Below are positions 25,530 to 35,175 of a stretch of DNA of 64,000 nucleotides, piece after piece (the stretch's first letter is position 1; each line of letters opens with the position of its first letter). The notes beneath the pieces were generated by a model. It was not told the DNA's origin, did no database searches, and worked only from the letters and a program-made list of their open reading frames with translations. The translations under genes and the position numbers were made by a program. This stretch comes from Roseiarcus sp963842835 (GTDB taxonomy: Bacteria; Pseudomonadota; Alphaproteobacteria; Rhizobiales; Beijerinckiaceae). The stretch lies in NCBI GenBank assembly GCA_963842835.1, contig CAWJIB010000006.1, positions 124,001 to 188,000 of the forward strand, given 5' to 3'.

Positions 25530-26060
25530 ATGCGAAGCCTTTTCTCGTCAGCGCTTGCGGTGACCGCAGTCCTCGGCGCGTCCATCGCCGCATCGGCCGC
25601 CGACCCGCAGATCGAACGCGGAAAATATCTCGTGACGGTCGGCGGCTGCTCGGATTGCCATACGTCCGGTTATTTCCTCGGCAAGCCGGATATGGCGCGC
25701 TTCCTGGGCGGTTCCGACGTCGGATTTGCGATTCCGGGTCTAGGCACTTTTGTCGGCCGCAATCTGACCCCGGACAAGGATACCGGCCTCGGCAATTGGA
25801 CGACCGAACAGATCATTATCGCCTTCACGACCGGTGTGCGGCCCGACGGCCGACAGCTCGCGCCGATCATGCCCTGGCAAGCCTTTTCGCATCTGACGCC
25901 CGACGATGCGCAGGCGATCGCGGCCTATCTGAAGAGCCTTCCGCCCGTGAACCATGCGGTTGCCGGACCTTTCGGACCGAACGAGAAGCCGTCGACCTTG
26001 GTCTTGGCCATCGTTCCCGGCGACGTCTACGCCGGCTTGCCGAAGCCCCCGCCGCCCTGA
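25530..26060 (+). CDS. Exported monoheme cytochrome c
   Basis: A 176-residue c-type cytochrome. The signal peptide ends near AASAADP; the heme motif is CSDCH (C40, C43, H44), followed by FVGRNLTPDKDTGLGNWT and the probable axial methionine in PIMPWQAFSHLT. This arrangement is that of the small cytochrome subunits of periplasmic dehydrogenases and of aldehyde/alcohol oxidoreductase partners. It could accept electrons from the molybdenum enzyme encoded at 29.3-33.4 kb; that link is inference. ATG 25530 follows GGGGGGAG. Confidence 0.88.
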   Translation: MRSLFSSALAVTAVLGASIAASAADPQIERGKYLVTVGGCSDCHTSGYFLGKPDMARFLGGSDVGFAIPGLGTFVGRNLTPDKDTGLGNWTTEQIIIAFTTGVRPDGRQLAPIMPWQAFSHLTPDDAQAIAAYLKSLPPVNHAVAGPFGPNEKPSTLVLAIVPGDVYAGLPKPPPP

Positions 26061-26444
26061 ACCGTGCAGCGCCGCGAACGCCGGAAACGGACCTCTAATA
26101 GCTAGCGGCGTTCGGCTGAGCGACGAAGCATGCGGTCGGCGCTTGAGGGCGGCGACCATGGTCTCGGGCGCGCCAGCGCCAACAAGCTTCATTGACGGCG
26201 AGAGTCGACGGGGAGCAATTCGTGCGTTCGATTTGAATCTGGCTGATAGCCATGAATGCGACAAAACGACGATTGGCCGATGCGAAGGCCGCGAACGAAG
26301 GAGAGATTCATGCGACGCAGAGCATTGATCAACTCAAAGGCGACATTCGGCCGTGCCTTCGCCCGGCGGCATCGCTCTATGGGGCGCCGGGGCGATTCTT
26401 TTCGCGTCTTGGTGTAAAAGGATCGAAGCAGTTCGAAGCGCGCC
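26061..26444. other. Intergenic region
   Basis: 384 bases between the cytochrome and the cyclase gene. Nothing recognisable: no repeat, no tRNA, no credible short gene. Confidence 0.35.
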
Positions 26445-28223
26445 ATGAGCGAAAACCGGAAACTTGCGGCGATCCTCGCCGCCGACGTCGTCGGCTATTC
26501 CCGCCTGATGGGCGAGGATGAGGCGGGCACGGCTCGGGCGGTGAGAGAGCATCGCGACGCGGCGCGGCCGATCGTGGTGGCCCTCGGCGGGCGCATTGTC
26601 AAAACGATGGGCGACGGCCTGTTGCTAGAGTTTCCGTCCGTGGTCGCCGCCGTCGAATGCGCCATTGCGATCCAGAAGCTGATGTTCGCGCGCAACTCCG
26701 AGACGCCGGCGGGGAAGCGCATCGTCTATCGCATCGGCGTCAGTCTCGGAGACGTCCTGATCGAAGGTGACGACATTCTCGGCGAAGGCATCAACATCGC
26801 AGCGCGGCTCGAAGGCATATGCGAGCCCGGCGGCATCATGATTTCCGGCACCGCTTTCGATCACGTGCGCGGCAAGATCGTCGCTGACTTCGTCGATCTC
26901 GGCGAGAGAGAACTCAAGAACATCGCGCGGCCGGTACGCGCCTATCGCGTGATTTCGGACGGAGACGCGGCAAAGGCTGAGCACCTCACGCCCGAAAAAC
27001 CGTCGGCACGGCTCGCGTTGCCGGACAAGCCTTCGATCGCCGTGCTGCCGTTCCAGAACTTGAGCGGCGATCCAGAGCAGGAGTATTTCGCCGACGGCAT
27101 GGTCGAGGATATCATCACCGCGCTGTCGCGCTTCAAGGAACTCGCCGTAATCGCGCGCAATTCCAGCTTCGTCTTTAAGGGCCGCGCGGTGGACATCGCT
27201 GAGGTCGCGAGTGAATTGCGCGTCCGCTACGTTTTGGAAGGGAGCGTGCGCAAGGCCGGGAACCGGGTGCGCATCACCGGCCAGTTGATCGACGCCGCCA
27301 CGAGAGCGCATCTGTGGGCCGACCGGATCGACGGCGCGCTGGAAGACGTGTTCGACTTACAAGATCGCATTACCGAGTGCGTTGTAGGCGCGCTGATGCC
27401 AATGCTTCGTCAAGCGGAGATCGAGCGCACTCGCCACAAGCCGACGGACAGCATGGACGCCTATGATTACTTTCTGCGTGCTCTGCCGTATGTTTTGGCG
27501 AACACGATTACCGAGGCCCCGGAGGCCATTCGGCTTCTGACGGAAGCGTTGCGGCGCGATCCCGATTATGCGCAGGCGCATGCCCAAATCGCGATGGCCT
27601 ATGGCAATATTTTCCGCAGCGCCGTCGGGCAAGAGCGCGAGAGGACTGGAGCCTTGGGCTTGTCGCATGCCCGCCGCGCTATCGCTCTGGGCACGACCGA
27701 CAGCAACGCTCTGGCTGTGGCCGGGTTCTTTTTGTTGATCCATGCCCAGGATGTGGCCGGCGCCCGTTCCGCCGTCGACAGAGCCGTCGTACTCAACCCA
27801 AATTCCGCAGTGGCCCTCATGTATCGAAGCATTGTGCTCGCCATATGCGGTGAGGCGCGGGCAGCTATCGCGGACGCCGAAAGAGCTATGCGGCTCAATC
27901 CGACGGACCCCAATAGTATTTTGCCGCAAATGGGCATGGTCATTGCAAAACTGAAATTGGGAGAAAACGAGGAAGCCGCGAACTGGGCGCGAAAGGTGGC
28001 GCAAATCAATCCGCGCTATCCCATCAGCTACATCTTTCTGATGGTTGCGGAGTGCCGCCGAGGCAATCGTGCGGAAGCGGAGGCCCAGCTTCAACAACTC
28101 GCTGCGGTCATCCCGGATTTTGGCCCGAACAGGCTTGCCAACATGTTCAACATCTATCCGCCCGAACTCCGAGAGGCGTCGATGGCGACACTCCGAGCTG
28201 CGGGGTTTCTGGCCGAATCATAG
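26445..28223 (+). CDS. Class III adenylate cyclase fused to TolB-like and TPR region
   Basis: A 592-residue protein. Residues about 5-170 are a class III nucleotidyl cyclase: metal-binding ILAADVVGYSRLM, KTMGDGLLLEF and the NIAARLEG segment. Residues about 200-320 begin PSIAVLPFQNLSGDPEQEYFADG, the TolB-like (FlgO-type) segment that follows many Rhizobiales cyclases. The rest consists of tetratricopeptide-like helices (DPDYAQAHAQIAMAYGN, NPTDPNSILPQMG). No TM helix is obvious. It probably makes cAMP in response to a protein partner. The start follows GCGCGCC weakly; ATG 26445 begins the conserved MSENRKLAAIL. Confidence 0.9.
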   Translation: MSENRKLAAILAADVVGYSRLMGEDEAGTARAVREHRDAARPIVVALGGRIVKTMGDGLLLEFPSVVAAVECAIAIQKLMFARNSETPAGKRIVYRIGVSLGDVLIEGDDILGEGINIAARLEGICEPGGIMISGTAFDHVRGKIVADFVDLGERELKNIARPVRAYRVISDGDAAKAEHLTPEKPSARLALPDKPSIAVLPFQNLSGDPEQEYFADGMVEDIITALSRFKELAVIARNSSFVFKGRAVDIAEVASELRVRYVLEGSVRKAGNRVRITGQLIDAATRAHLWADRIDGALEDVFDLQDRITECVVGALMPMLRQAEIERTRHKPTDSMDAYDYFLRALPYVLANTITEAPEAIRLLTEALRRDPDYAQAHAQIAMAYGNIFRSAVGQERERTGALGLSHARRAIALGTTDSNALAVAGFFLLIHAQDVAGARSAVDRAVVLNPNSAVALMYRSIVLAICGEARAAIADAERAMRLNPTDPNSILPQMGMVIAKLKLGENEEAANWARKVAQINPRYPISYIFLMVAECRRGNRAEAEAQLQQLAAVIPDFGPNRLANMFNIYPPELREASMATLRAAGFLAES

Positions 28224-28394
28224 CCCCGCGGATCATGCCCGCTTCCGGCTCCGCTGGGAAAATTACAGCGGGCCACTCGACGGGTGCGTTGGGCGTATCC
28301 ACGCGGGCTCCGCGCTTGCCATTGAAGGCGCAACAGTCGCGTGGTCGAATGACAGCTATCCGCCGCTGTTCCAGCTCAGCTAGAGGAGATCCAC

Positions 28395-28871
28395 ATGAAA
28401 CAAGAGACCATCGACCTCTGCGTCAATCCATCCGACGAGACCATCCGCCTCGGTCCGCTCGCTGTGCGCTTCTTACTCACCGGGGAGAACTCGACTGGCA
28501 GCATCGCGGCCTTTGAACTCGTTGTCCCGGGCGCGCAGCGCCTGGCGGCTCCAGCGCATAGCCACGACCATTACGAGGAGACAATCTACGGCATCGACGG
28601 AGTGCTGACCTGGACTGTGGACGGAAAACAAATCGATGTCGGGCCGGGGCAAGCACTGTGCATTCCGCGAGGCGCCATTCACCAATTCGACAACAACGGA
28701 ATTCAGGACGTGAAGGCGCTTTGCGTGATCACGCCAGCCATGATAGGTCCGCAGTATTTCCGCGAGGCTGCCGAGGTGATCAACGCGACGCCCGGTGGTC
28801 CGCCGGACCGAGCAAGGATGGCGGAGATCATGCGCCGCCACGGCATCACGCCAGCTCCGCCTCTGACGTAG
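28395..28871 (+). CDS. Cupin-domain protein
   Basis: A 158-residue single cupin. Motif 1 is PAHSHDHYEETIYGIDG (His, His, Glu metal ligands) and motif 2 is PGQALCIPRGAIHQFDN with the last His ligand. The C-terminal helix ARMAEIMRRHGI is typical of quercetinase-like small cupins. Metal-dependent but substrate unknown. AGAGGAG precedes the ATG. Confidence 0.85.
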   Translation: MKQETIDLCVNPSDETIRLGPLAVRFLLTGENSTGSIAAFELVVPGAQRLAAPAHSHDHYEETIYGIDGVLTWTVDGKQIDVGPGQALCIPRGAIHQFDNNGIQDVKALCVITPAMIGPQYFREAAEVINATPGGPPDRARMAEIMRRHGITPAPPLT

Positions 28872-29340
28872 CGCCTGCATAGCGGCAAATCCGGAAGTTG
28901 GGACCGCAGGATGCAGGCGAGCTTCGCGACCCGCTGCGTTGCCAGGGTGGACGGCGGCTTTCCCCCGATACTGTTGAAAAACTCGAATTTCAGCGTCGAT
29001 CACAATTCAGAAGGCCGCAGGCGGGCCTGACGAAAATTCGGCGAGGGGGTTCGGCCGAGTAGCCGGTTTTGTCGCGTGTGGCCCTCGCAGACGCCTTCTC
29101 GTGACGATGAGCCGCGCGGGTGACATTCGGAGCGAGAAATCGAGATTTTCGCGACCGCCCATTTTCCGACTTTTTCAACACAATCCCCCCATAGACGACG
29201 TTCGCCTATCAACCGGCGCGGCTTTTGGATGCCGGCGCGCTTGACCTGTCTCAATGCCGATCGGGCCAATCCCGTCTATTCGATATAGGTTTTGGAAGCG
29301 GGCGAACATTGCCGGCGCGGGGCGCGACAGGCGGTGAGTC
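28872..29340. other. Intergenic region holding a MITE
   Basis: Apart from the inverted-repeat element at 28972-29180 nothing is recognised. The last 100 bases should carry the promoter of the molybdenum-enzyme operon. Confidence 0.35.
28972..29180. repeat. MITE-like or solo IS ends
   Basis: TGTTGAAAAACTC at 28972-28984 is inverted at 29168-29180 (TGTTGAAAAAGTC, 12 of 13). The 209-bp element has no transposase. TGTTGAAAAA termini occur in several IS families, so this is probably an internally deleted IS. Confidence 0.6.
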
Positions 29341-29976
29341 ATGCGTCGTTCCACGAATGGGGAGACTTTGCGCGCGGGCATGTCGCGCCGTTCGTTCCTG
29401 AGAGGAACGGGCGCCGCGGCCGCCGCGACGGCGGCGCTGGAAAGCGCGCTTGACGGCGTCGCGCAAGCTGCGGGGGATGTCGCCGGGCCACAGGTCGTCG
29501 GCCCCGATGCGACGCCGGTGACGTTGCGGGTCAATGGGGTGATTCAGGCCGTTGCGGTCGAGCCGCGAGCCACGTTGGCCGAGGCGCTGCGCGGCCCGCT
29601 CGGATTGACCGGCGTGAAGATCGCCTGCGATCGCGGCGCGTGTTCGGCGTGCACCGTGCTGCTCGATGGCGCGCCGGTCGCGTCGTGCTCGATCCTCGCC
29701 ATCGACGTCGGCGGCCGGGCGATCACGACCATCGAAGGCTTGGCTCGCGACGGCGCGCTGCATCCGGTGCAGGAGGCCTTCATTGCGCACGACGCGCTGC
29801 AATGCGGCTTCTGCACGCCGGGCCTGGCGCTGAGTTGCGCGGCCCTTATCGATCGCATCCCGCATCCGAGCGAAGCGGACGTCAAGGCCGCTATCAGCGG
29901 CCACCTTTGCCGCTGCGGCGCGTACCAGCACGTGATCGAGGCGGTGCTCGCCGCCGCCGAGGCAGGGAGGGGCTGA
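29341..29976 (+). CDS. Tat-exported 2Fe-2S subunit of a xanthine-dehydrogenase-family oxidoreductase (PaoA-like)
   Basis: A 211-residue protein. The N-terminus has a twin-arginine signal, SRRSFLRGTGAAAAATAAL. The plant-type ferredoxin motif CDRGACSACTVLL and the second cluster motifs CGFCTPG and CRCGAYQH follow, giving two 2Fe-2S clusters. In the E. coli PaoABC aldehyde oxidoreductase the same subunit carries the Tat signal for the whole complex. It opens a three-subunit operon; the next gene overlaps its stop (TGATG). An internal ATG at 29380 would still include the Tat motif. Confidence 0.9.
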   Translation: MRRSTNGETLRAGMSRRSFLRGTGAAAAATAALESALDGVAQAAGDVAGPQVVGPDATPVTLRVNGVIQAVAVEPRATLAEALRGPLGLTGVKIACDRGACSACTVLLDGAPVASCSILAIDVGGRAITTIEGLARDGALHPVQEAFIAHDALQCGFCTPGLALSCAALIDRIPHPSEADVKAAISGHLCRCGAYQHVIEAVLAAAEAGRG

Positions 29977-32363
29977 TGGCGGCGCAACCGCAAGACTTGC
30001 CCCGGCGTGAAACGCTGGCGTTCGGCATCGCCGGCGCGTCGCTGGCGCAAATCGAGCGCACGGTTCCCGCCGACGAGGCGCCGCCGCTGGCGCCCAACGC
30101 CGACCTCAGTCAGATCGGCAAACCCGCGCGGCGCTGGAACGGCGAGGAGAAAGTGACCGGCGCTGTACGCTTCACCGCCGATATCGATCTGCCCCGCCTG
30201 TTGCATGCGCGCCTGCTGCGCGCGCCATTTCCGCATGCGCGCATCGGCGCCATCGACACCAGCGCGGCGGAGCGGCATCCCGGCGTGCGCGCGGTGCACG
30301 TGATCCTCGGGCCGCGCGGCGGCGGAACGGCGTCGGTCTCGGCGGATGAAGACGTCGAGGCGACGCGCCGCGTCGAACAGCCGGTCGCGCTCTACGCCGG
30401 CATGGCGGTGGCGGCGGTGGCGGCGGTCTCTCCGGAGGCGGCGGAGCAAGGCGTGCGGCTGATCAAGGTCGATTGGCGGCCGCTGCCCTTCGTTGTCGAC
30501 ATGGACGACGCGCGGGCGCCGGGAGCGCCGGTGGTGTTCGAGAAGTTGGACGTGCAGGCCGGCTTCGGCGCCAGCGGCTTGGTGACCGCCGGCTTGCCGC
30601 TCGTCGGCAATGTGCGCGGCCCGGCTGCGGACGCACGCGGCGACGCGAAGGCGGGCTTCGCGGCGGCGGACGTCGTCGTCGAGGGCGAGTATAGAACCCA
30701 AGCGCAGTCCCATTGCTGCATGGAGCCGCACGGCGTCGTCGCCGACTGGCGGGCGGACGGGCTGACCGTTTACATTTCCACGCAGTTCACCGCCGGCGTG
30801 CGCGAGGAATTGGCGCGCGCCTTCGGCCTGCCGCTCAATCGGGTGCGGGTCATCGTCGATGCGATGGGCGGCGGGTTCGGTTCGAAAAACACTCTCGGCT
30901 ACTACGGTCTGGCCGCGGCGACGCTGTCGCGCAAGGCCGGCGCGCCGGTGCGGTTGGTGCTGGATCGGCGGGAGGAGCAAGTCGATTCCGGCTACCGGCC
31001 GGCGACATGGCAACGCCTGCGCATCGGCGCGCGGCGCGACGGCGCTCTCAGCGCGATCTCGCTGCTGTCGTATGGCAGCGCCGGCACGGCGCTCGGCGCG
31101 GGCGTCGGCAACCTCGCCTCGCGTCTCTACACTTGCGCCAACTACGAGGAATCTCATTACGACGTCTTGATAAATTCCGGACCGGGCTGCGCAATGCGCG
31201 CGCCGGGCGCGGTGCCGGGCGCGTTCGCCCTGGAGCAGGCGATCGACGAATTGGCGGAAAAGCTCGGCATGGACCCGATCGCGCTGCGCGACCGCATCGA
31301 CGCCAGCCCGGCGCGACGCGAGGAGCGGCGGCGCGGCGCGGAGCGCATCGGCTGGAGCCGGCGCCATGCGCCCGGCGCCGAGACCGGTCCGATCAAGACC
31401 GGGCTGGGCATGGCGCAATCGCTGTGGGGCGCGAATGTGCAGATCAATTCCGCCTGCGAGGTGCGCGTGCTGCGCGACGGTTCGGTGGAGGTCCGCTCCA
31501 GCGTGCAAGACATCGGCACCGGGACCGGCACGGCGCTCGCGCAGGTGGTCGCCGAGGAACTCGGCCTGCGCGCGGAAGACGTGAGGGTGCGCATCGGCGA
31601 CACCGATTTTCCCGAAGGCCCCGGCTCGGGCGGCAGCCGCGCGACGGCCTCGATCACGCCGCCGGCGCGCAACGCCGCCTATCGGGTTCGCCGGCATTTG
31701 TGCGCGCTCGCCGCGCCGATCCTGGGCGTGGACGCTGACGAGTTGGAAGCGCGCGGCGGCCGCATCGTCTCGCGCAGCGACCCTAAACGCGCGATGGCGT
31801 TCCGCGACGCGGCGGCGAAGATGCGCACGGAGCAGTTCGTCGCGATGGCTTCGCGCGCCGACGACTATGCCGGCTTCCGTTCCCGCACGGGCGACAGCGC
31901 CGCCGCGCAGAACGACATCGGCGGTGTGCAATTCGCCGCGGTCACGGTGGACATCGAGACCGGGCTCGTGCGCGTCGAGCGCGTGGTCGCCGCGCACGAT
32001 TGCGGCCGGCCGATCAACCCGGCGCAGATCGAAAGCCAGGTGCACGGCGGCGTCATGCAGGGCCTGGGTTACGCTCTGATGGAGGAGCGCATCCTGGACC
32101 GCCAGACCGGCCACGTCGTCAACGCCGATCTCGAACGCTACAAGATGCCCGGCGTCCACGAGGCGCCGCAGATCGACGTGCTGCTGCTCGAGAACTATCA
32201 AGGATTCAGCGCGACCGACGCCTACGGCGTCGCCGAGCCGGCGACCGTTCCCACCGCGCCGGCGATCGCCAACGCCATTTACAACGCGATCGGCGTGCGG
32301 CTGCGCGCGTTGCCGATGAACCGCGCCGCGATCCTCGCCGCCCTGGCGGCGAGGAGGACCTGA
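29976..32363 (+). CDS. Molybdopterin-binding subunit of a xanthine-dehydrogenase-family oxidoreductase (PaoC-like)
   Basis: A 795-residue catalytic subunit holding the molybdenum cofactor. The start of the domain is VTGAVRFTADIDLP; the cofactor segments MGGGFGSKN, the FALEQAIDELAEKLGMDP helix and the C-terminal catalytic-glutamate motif YGVAEPATVPTAPAIANAI are visible. It has an N-terminal extension of about 45 residues. Substrate is an aldehyde or N-heterocycle; which one cannot be read from sequence. Overlaps both neighbours by TGATG, so the three subunits are made together. Confidence 0.9.
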   Translation: MAAQPQDLPRRETLAFGIAGASLAQIERTVPADEAPPLAPNADLSQIGKPARRWNGEEKVTGAVRFTADIDLPRLLHARLLRAPFPHARIGAIDTSAAERHPGVRAVHVILGPRGGGTASVSADEDVEATRRVEQPVALYAGMAVAAVAAVSPEAAEQGVRLIKVDWRPLPFVVDMDDARAPGAPVVFEKLDVQAGFGASGLVTAGLPLVGNVRGPAADARGDAKAGFAAADVVVEGEYRTQAQSHCCMEPHGVVADWRADGLTVYISTQFTAGVREELARAFGLPLNRVRVIVDAMGGGFGSKNTLGYYGLAAATLSRKAGAPVRLVLDRREEQVDSGYRPATWQRLRIGARRDGALSAISLLSYGSAGTALGAGVGNLASRLYTCANYEESHYDVLINSGPGCAMRAPGAVPGAFALEQAIDELAEKLGMDPIALRDRIDASPARREERRRGAERIGWSRRHAPGAETGPIKTGLGMAQSLWGANVQINSACEVRVLRDGSVEVRSSVQDIGTGTGTALAQVVAEELGLRAEDVRVRIGDTDFPEGPGSGGSRATASITPPARNAAYRVRRHLCALAAPILGVDADELEARGGRIVSRSDPKRAMAFRDAAAKMRTEQFVAMASRADDYAGFRSRTGDSAAAQNDIGGVQFAAVTVDIETGLVRVERVVAAHDCGRPINPAQIESQVHGGVMQGLGYALMEERILDRQTGHVVNADLERYKMPGVHEAPQIDVLLLENYQGFSATDAYGVAEPATVPTAPAIANAIYNAIGVRLRALPMNRAAILAALAARRT

Positions 32364-33400
32364 TGGCGATGACCCGCTTCGAGTGGATGAGCGCGCGCAC
32401 CGTCGCCGAAGGCGCGGGCGCGGCGTCGACGACCGTCGCCGAGGCGATGCTGGCGACGCACGGCGACGCCGCGAGCCCGGCGGACGTCCTGAAAGCGGGC
32501 GGCATCGACCTCATCGATCTGATGAAGGAGGGCCTGCTGGCGCCGCGCCGGATCGTCAATCTGCGCGGCGTTCCCGGCCTCGACCTCATCGCCGAGGACG
32601 GCGCCGGCGGCCTGCGGATCGGGGCCCTGGCGACCCTCGAACAGGCGGCCGCGGACCCGCGGGTGCGGCAGCGATACACGGCGCTCGCCGACGCCCTCGC
32701 CGGCTCGGCGAGCCCGCAGATCCGCGCCGTCGCGACGTTGGGGGGCAATATCCTGCAACGTCCGCGCTGCTGGTATTTTCGCTCCGACGCGCAGCGCTGC
32801 TTGCGCCGGGGCGGCGGCCGCTGCTTCGCCATCCATGGCGAGAACCAATACCACGCCATCTTCGCCAACGAGGTCTGCGCCGTCGTGCATCCGTCGACCG
32901 CCGCGACCGCGCTGGCGGCGCTCGACGCCCGCATCGAACTCGTCAACGCCCAGGGCGAGACGCGCCGGCCGCGGCTCGACGAATTCTTCGTCGGCCCCGA
33001 GATCGACGTGCAGCGCGAGAACAATCTCAAGCCGGGCGAGGCGGCGACCGCGGTGCTGTTGCCGCCCCTTGCCCCCGGCGCCGCCTCCGCGCACCTGCGC
33101 GAAGCCGACAAACTGTCGTTCGACTGGCCGATCGCCGACGTCGCGGTGGCGCTGGAGCGCGACGAGCAAGGGCGCTGCCGCCGCGCCGCCGTGGTTTTGG
33201 GCGCCGCGGCGGCGGTTCCGCGCCGGGCGCGCGCCGCCGAGAATCTCCTGGCGGGCAAGACGATCGACGAGACGCTGGCGCGCGCGGCGGGCGAGGCCGC
33301 GCTGGAAGGGGCCACGCCGCTCGCCAAGAACCGCCACAAGCTGCCGATCTTCGCCGCATTGGTGCGCCGCGCCCTGCTGCGCGCCGCCGGCCAAGGATAA
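32363..33400 (+). CDS. FAD-binding subunit of the same oxidoreductase (PaoB-like, extra Cys cluster)
   Basis: A 345-residue molybdopterin dehydrogenase FAD subunit. The FAD motifs are IGALATLEQAA and VATLGGNILQRPRC. Immediately after, four cysteines (CWYFRSDAQRC, GGGRC, EVC) match the 4Fe-4S site of PaoB-type subunits. It transfers electrons from the 2Fe-2S clusters to an acceptor. Overlaps the Mo subunit stop; a GAGGAGG ribosome-binding site precedes the ATG. No XdhC/PaoD cofactor chaperone is nearby. Confidence 0.88.
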   Translation: MAMTRFEWMSARTVAEGAGAASTTVAEAMLATHGDAASPADVLKAGGIDLIDLMKEGLLAPRRIVNLRGVPGLDLIAEDGAGGLRIGALATLEQAAADPRVRQRYTALADALAGSASPQIRAVATLGGNILQRPRCWYFRSDAQRCLRRGGGRCFAIHGENQYHAIFANEVCAVVHPSTAATALAALDARIELVNAQGETRRPRLDEFFVGPEIDVQRENNLKPGEAATAVLLPPLAPGAASAHLREADKLSFDWPIADVAVALERDEQGRCRRAAVVLGAAAAVPRRARAAENLLAGKTIDETLARAAGEAALEGATPLAKNRHKLPIFAALVRRALLRAAGQG

Positions 33401-33412
33401 GGAGATGCCGCT

Positions 33413-34072
33413 ATGCTGTCGCGACGCGCTGTCAATCTCGGCATCCTGGCGACCGCCGGCCTCGCCGCGCGGGCGACCCGGGTCGCCGCCGCCGACCTGA
33501 AGACGATCGATCTGCCGCCGCCGTGGAAGGATGGCGGCAAGCCGCTCGCGCAGGCGATTTGGGCGCGGCGCTCCATTCGCGAGTTCGCCGACAAGCCGGT
33601 GCCGATCGAGGTGCTGTCGAACCTGCTGTGGACGGCCTGCGGCGTCAATCGCCCGGCCACGGTCGACCGCACCGTCCCGTCGTGGCGCCACGCCATCGAG
33701 AGCGAGATTTTCGTCGCCGCCGCCGACGGCGCGTGGCGCTATGACGCGAGGGCGCATCGGCTGATCCAGGTCCTCGCCGACGACATCCGCGCCCAGACTG
33801 GCGTGCAGGACTTCGTCGGCTCCGCGCCGCTCGACCTCGTCTATGTCGCCGATGGCGACCGGCTGAAGGACGCCTCGGCCGACGAGAAACGCTTGTGGGC
33901 CTTCACCGACGTAGGCTTCATCGGCCAGAACGTTTACCTGTTCTGCGCCTCCGAAGGATTGGCGACGGTGTTTCGAGGCTCGCTCGACCGCGCTCGACTC
34001 GCGCAGACGCTGAGCCTGCCCGCCGCGAAATTCATCACCTGCGCGCAGACGGTCGGATATCCGAAGGGTTGA
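33413..34072 (+). CDS. Exported nitroreductase-like protein (SagB-type)
   Basis: A 219-residue nitroreductase-fold protein with a Tat-like or Sec signal (SRRAVNLGILATAGLAARA). The fold is recognised by AIWARRSIREF, NLLWTACGVNRP and DVGFIGQNVYLFCASEGLATVF. Such exported SagB-like proteins usually bind FMN; their substrate is unknown. It begins 13 bases after the FAD subunit with an AAGGAG site, so it belongs to the same operon, and may assist the molybdenum enzyme or use its product. Confidence 0.8.
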   Translation: MLSRRAVNLGILATAGLAARATRVAAADLKTIDLPPPWKDGGKPLAQAIWARRSIREFADKPVPIEVLSNLLWTACGVNRPATVDRTVPSWRHAIESEIFVAAADGAWRYDARAHRLIQVLADDIRAQTGVQDFVGSAPLDLVYVADGDRLKDASADEKRLWAFTDVGFIGQNVYLFCASEGLATVFRGSLDRARLAQTLSLPAAKFITCAQTVGYPKG

Positions 34073-34119
34073 GGGCGGCGCATCGACATCTTCGGCGCCG
34101 GCGCTACACCCAATTGAGG

Positions 34120-34829
34120 ATGGCCGCCGTGTCCAACTCGACGCATCCCATAGCGCTCATTGTCGGCGCTTCCCGCGGCCTCGGCCTCGCCTTGGCGGAG
34201 GAATATCTGAAGCGCGGCTGGCATCTCGTCGCGACGGTTCGCCGGACGAACCGTACTCCGCTGCATGACGTCGCGGACCGGGCCGGCGGACGGCTTGAGA
34301 TCGAGATCGTCGACGTCGTCAAACCGAAAACGATTGCGGCGTTGCGGCAACGTCTGGCGTCGCGGCGCTTCGACGTCCTATTCGTCAATGCGGGCGTCAG
34401 CAGCGGCCGAGAACAGACGATTGCAGATGTCCCAACGGACGAGTTCATCCGAGTGATGACAACGAACGCTCTCGCGCCGATGCGTGTGATCGAGGCGCTG
34501 AAAAGTCTGGTATCTCCGACCGGAGTCATCGGCGCAATGTCCTCGAGTCTCGGCAGTGTCGCCAACAATGATACGGGCGGCTGGGAACTCTATCGGGCGA
34601 GCAAGGCCGGGCTTAACACGTTGATGCGCAGCTTCGCCGCTCGGCACTCTGGTGAACCGAGGGGTTTCGTCCTTATAGCCCCGGCTGGGTGCGCACCGAC
34701 ATGGGCGGCCCTAACGCGCCCCTCGGCGTTGAGGACAGCATTCCCGGCGTTGTGGACGCCATTGCCAGCCAAGTTGGAACGCCTGGTCTGCGCTATCTGG
34801 ATTATCTCGGGCGCGCCGTTCGCTGGTAG
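34120..34829 (+). pseudogene. SDR-family oxidoreductase, frameshifted near the C-terminus
   Basis: Starts MAAVSNSTHPIALIVGASRGLGLALAEE with nucleotide motif GASRGLG; NAG and YRASKAG (YxxxK) are present. At 34678-34682 the frame breaks: reading on in frame gives an unlike tail, while the frame one base back gives PGWVRTDMGGPNAP and ends GRAVRW at 34829, the normal end of this SDR class. One missing C in the run GCCCC explains it. Without the shift the product would be about 236 residues. Confidence 0.8.
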
Positions 34830-35175
34830 CCATCTCGGGGTCAAGACGTGAAGGTGGACCACAGCCGAATTTCAATCGACGCCGAACAATGAGGGTTTGC
34901 GTATGCTGATCCAGGCGGTCGCTTCTTCGTTGGCGTTGGCTACACGGTGTGCTGAACGGTCGCGTCCTTTGTCGCGCTATGGCGTCGGGCGGAGTGGCCG
35001 TTACCGCCGCGATGGCGCCGTTCAGCGTGGGCGCCAACGCCAATTCGCGCGATAAGTCATTGAAATAATCAACTCGGTTGGGATCAACTCGCGGGGCCGG
35101 TTCACATACCGACGCATTCAAGCCCGTCAAGAAAAGCTGATGGACAAGACCAGCCAACGCTTGAAGGAGGGATAA
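34830..35175. other. Intergenic region
   Basis: 346 bases with no gene recognised. Short frames here lack domains. The last bases contain GAAGGAGGG, the ribosome-binding site for the next SDR. Confidence 0.35.
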
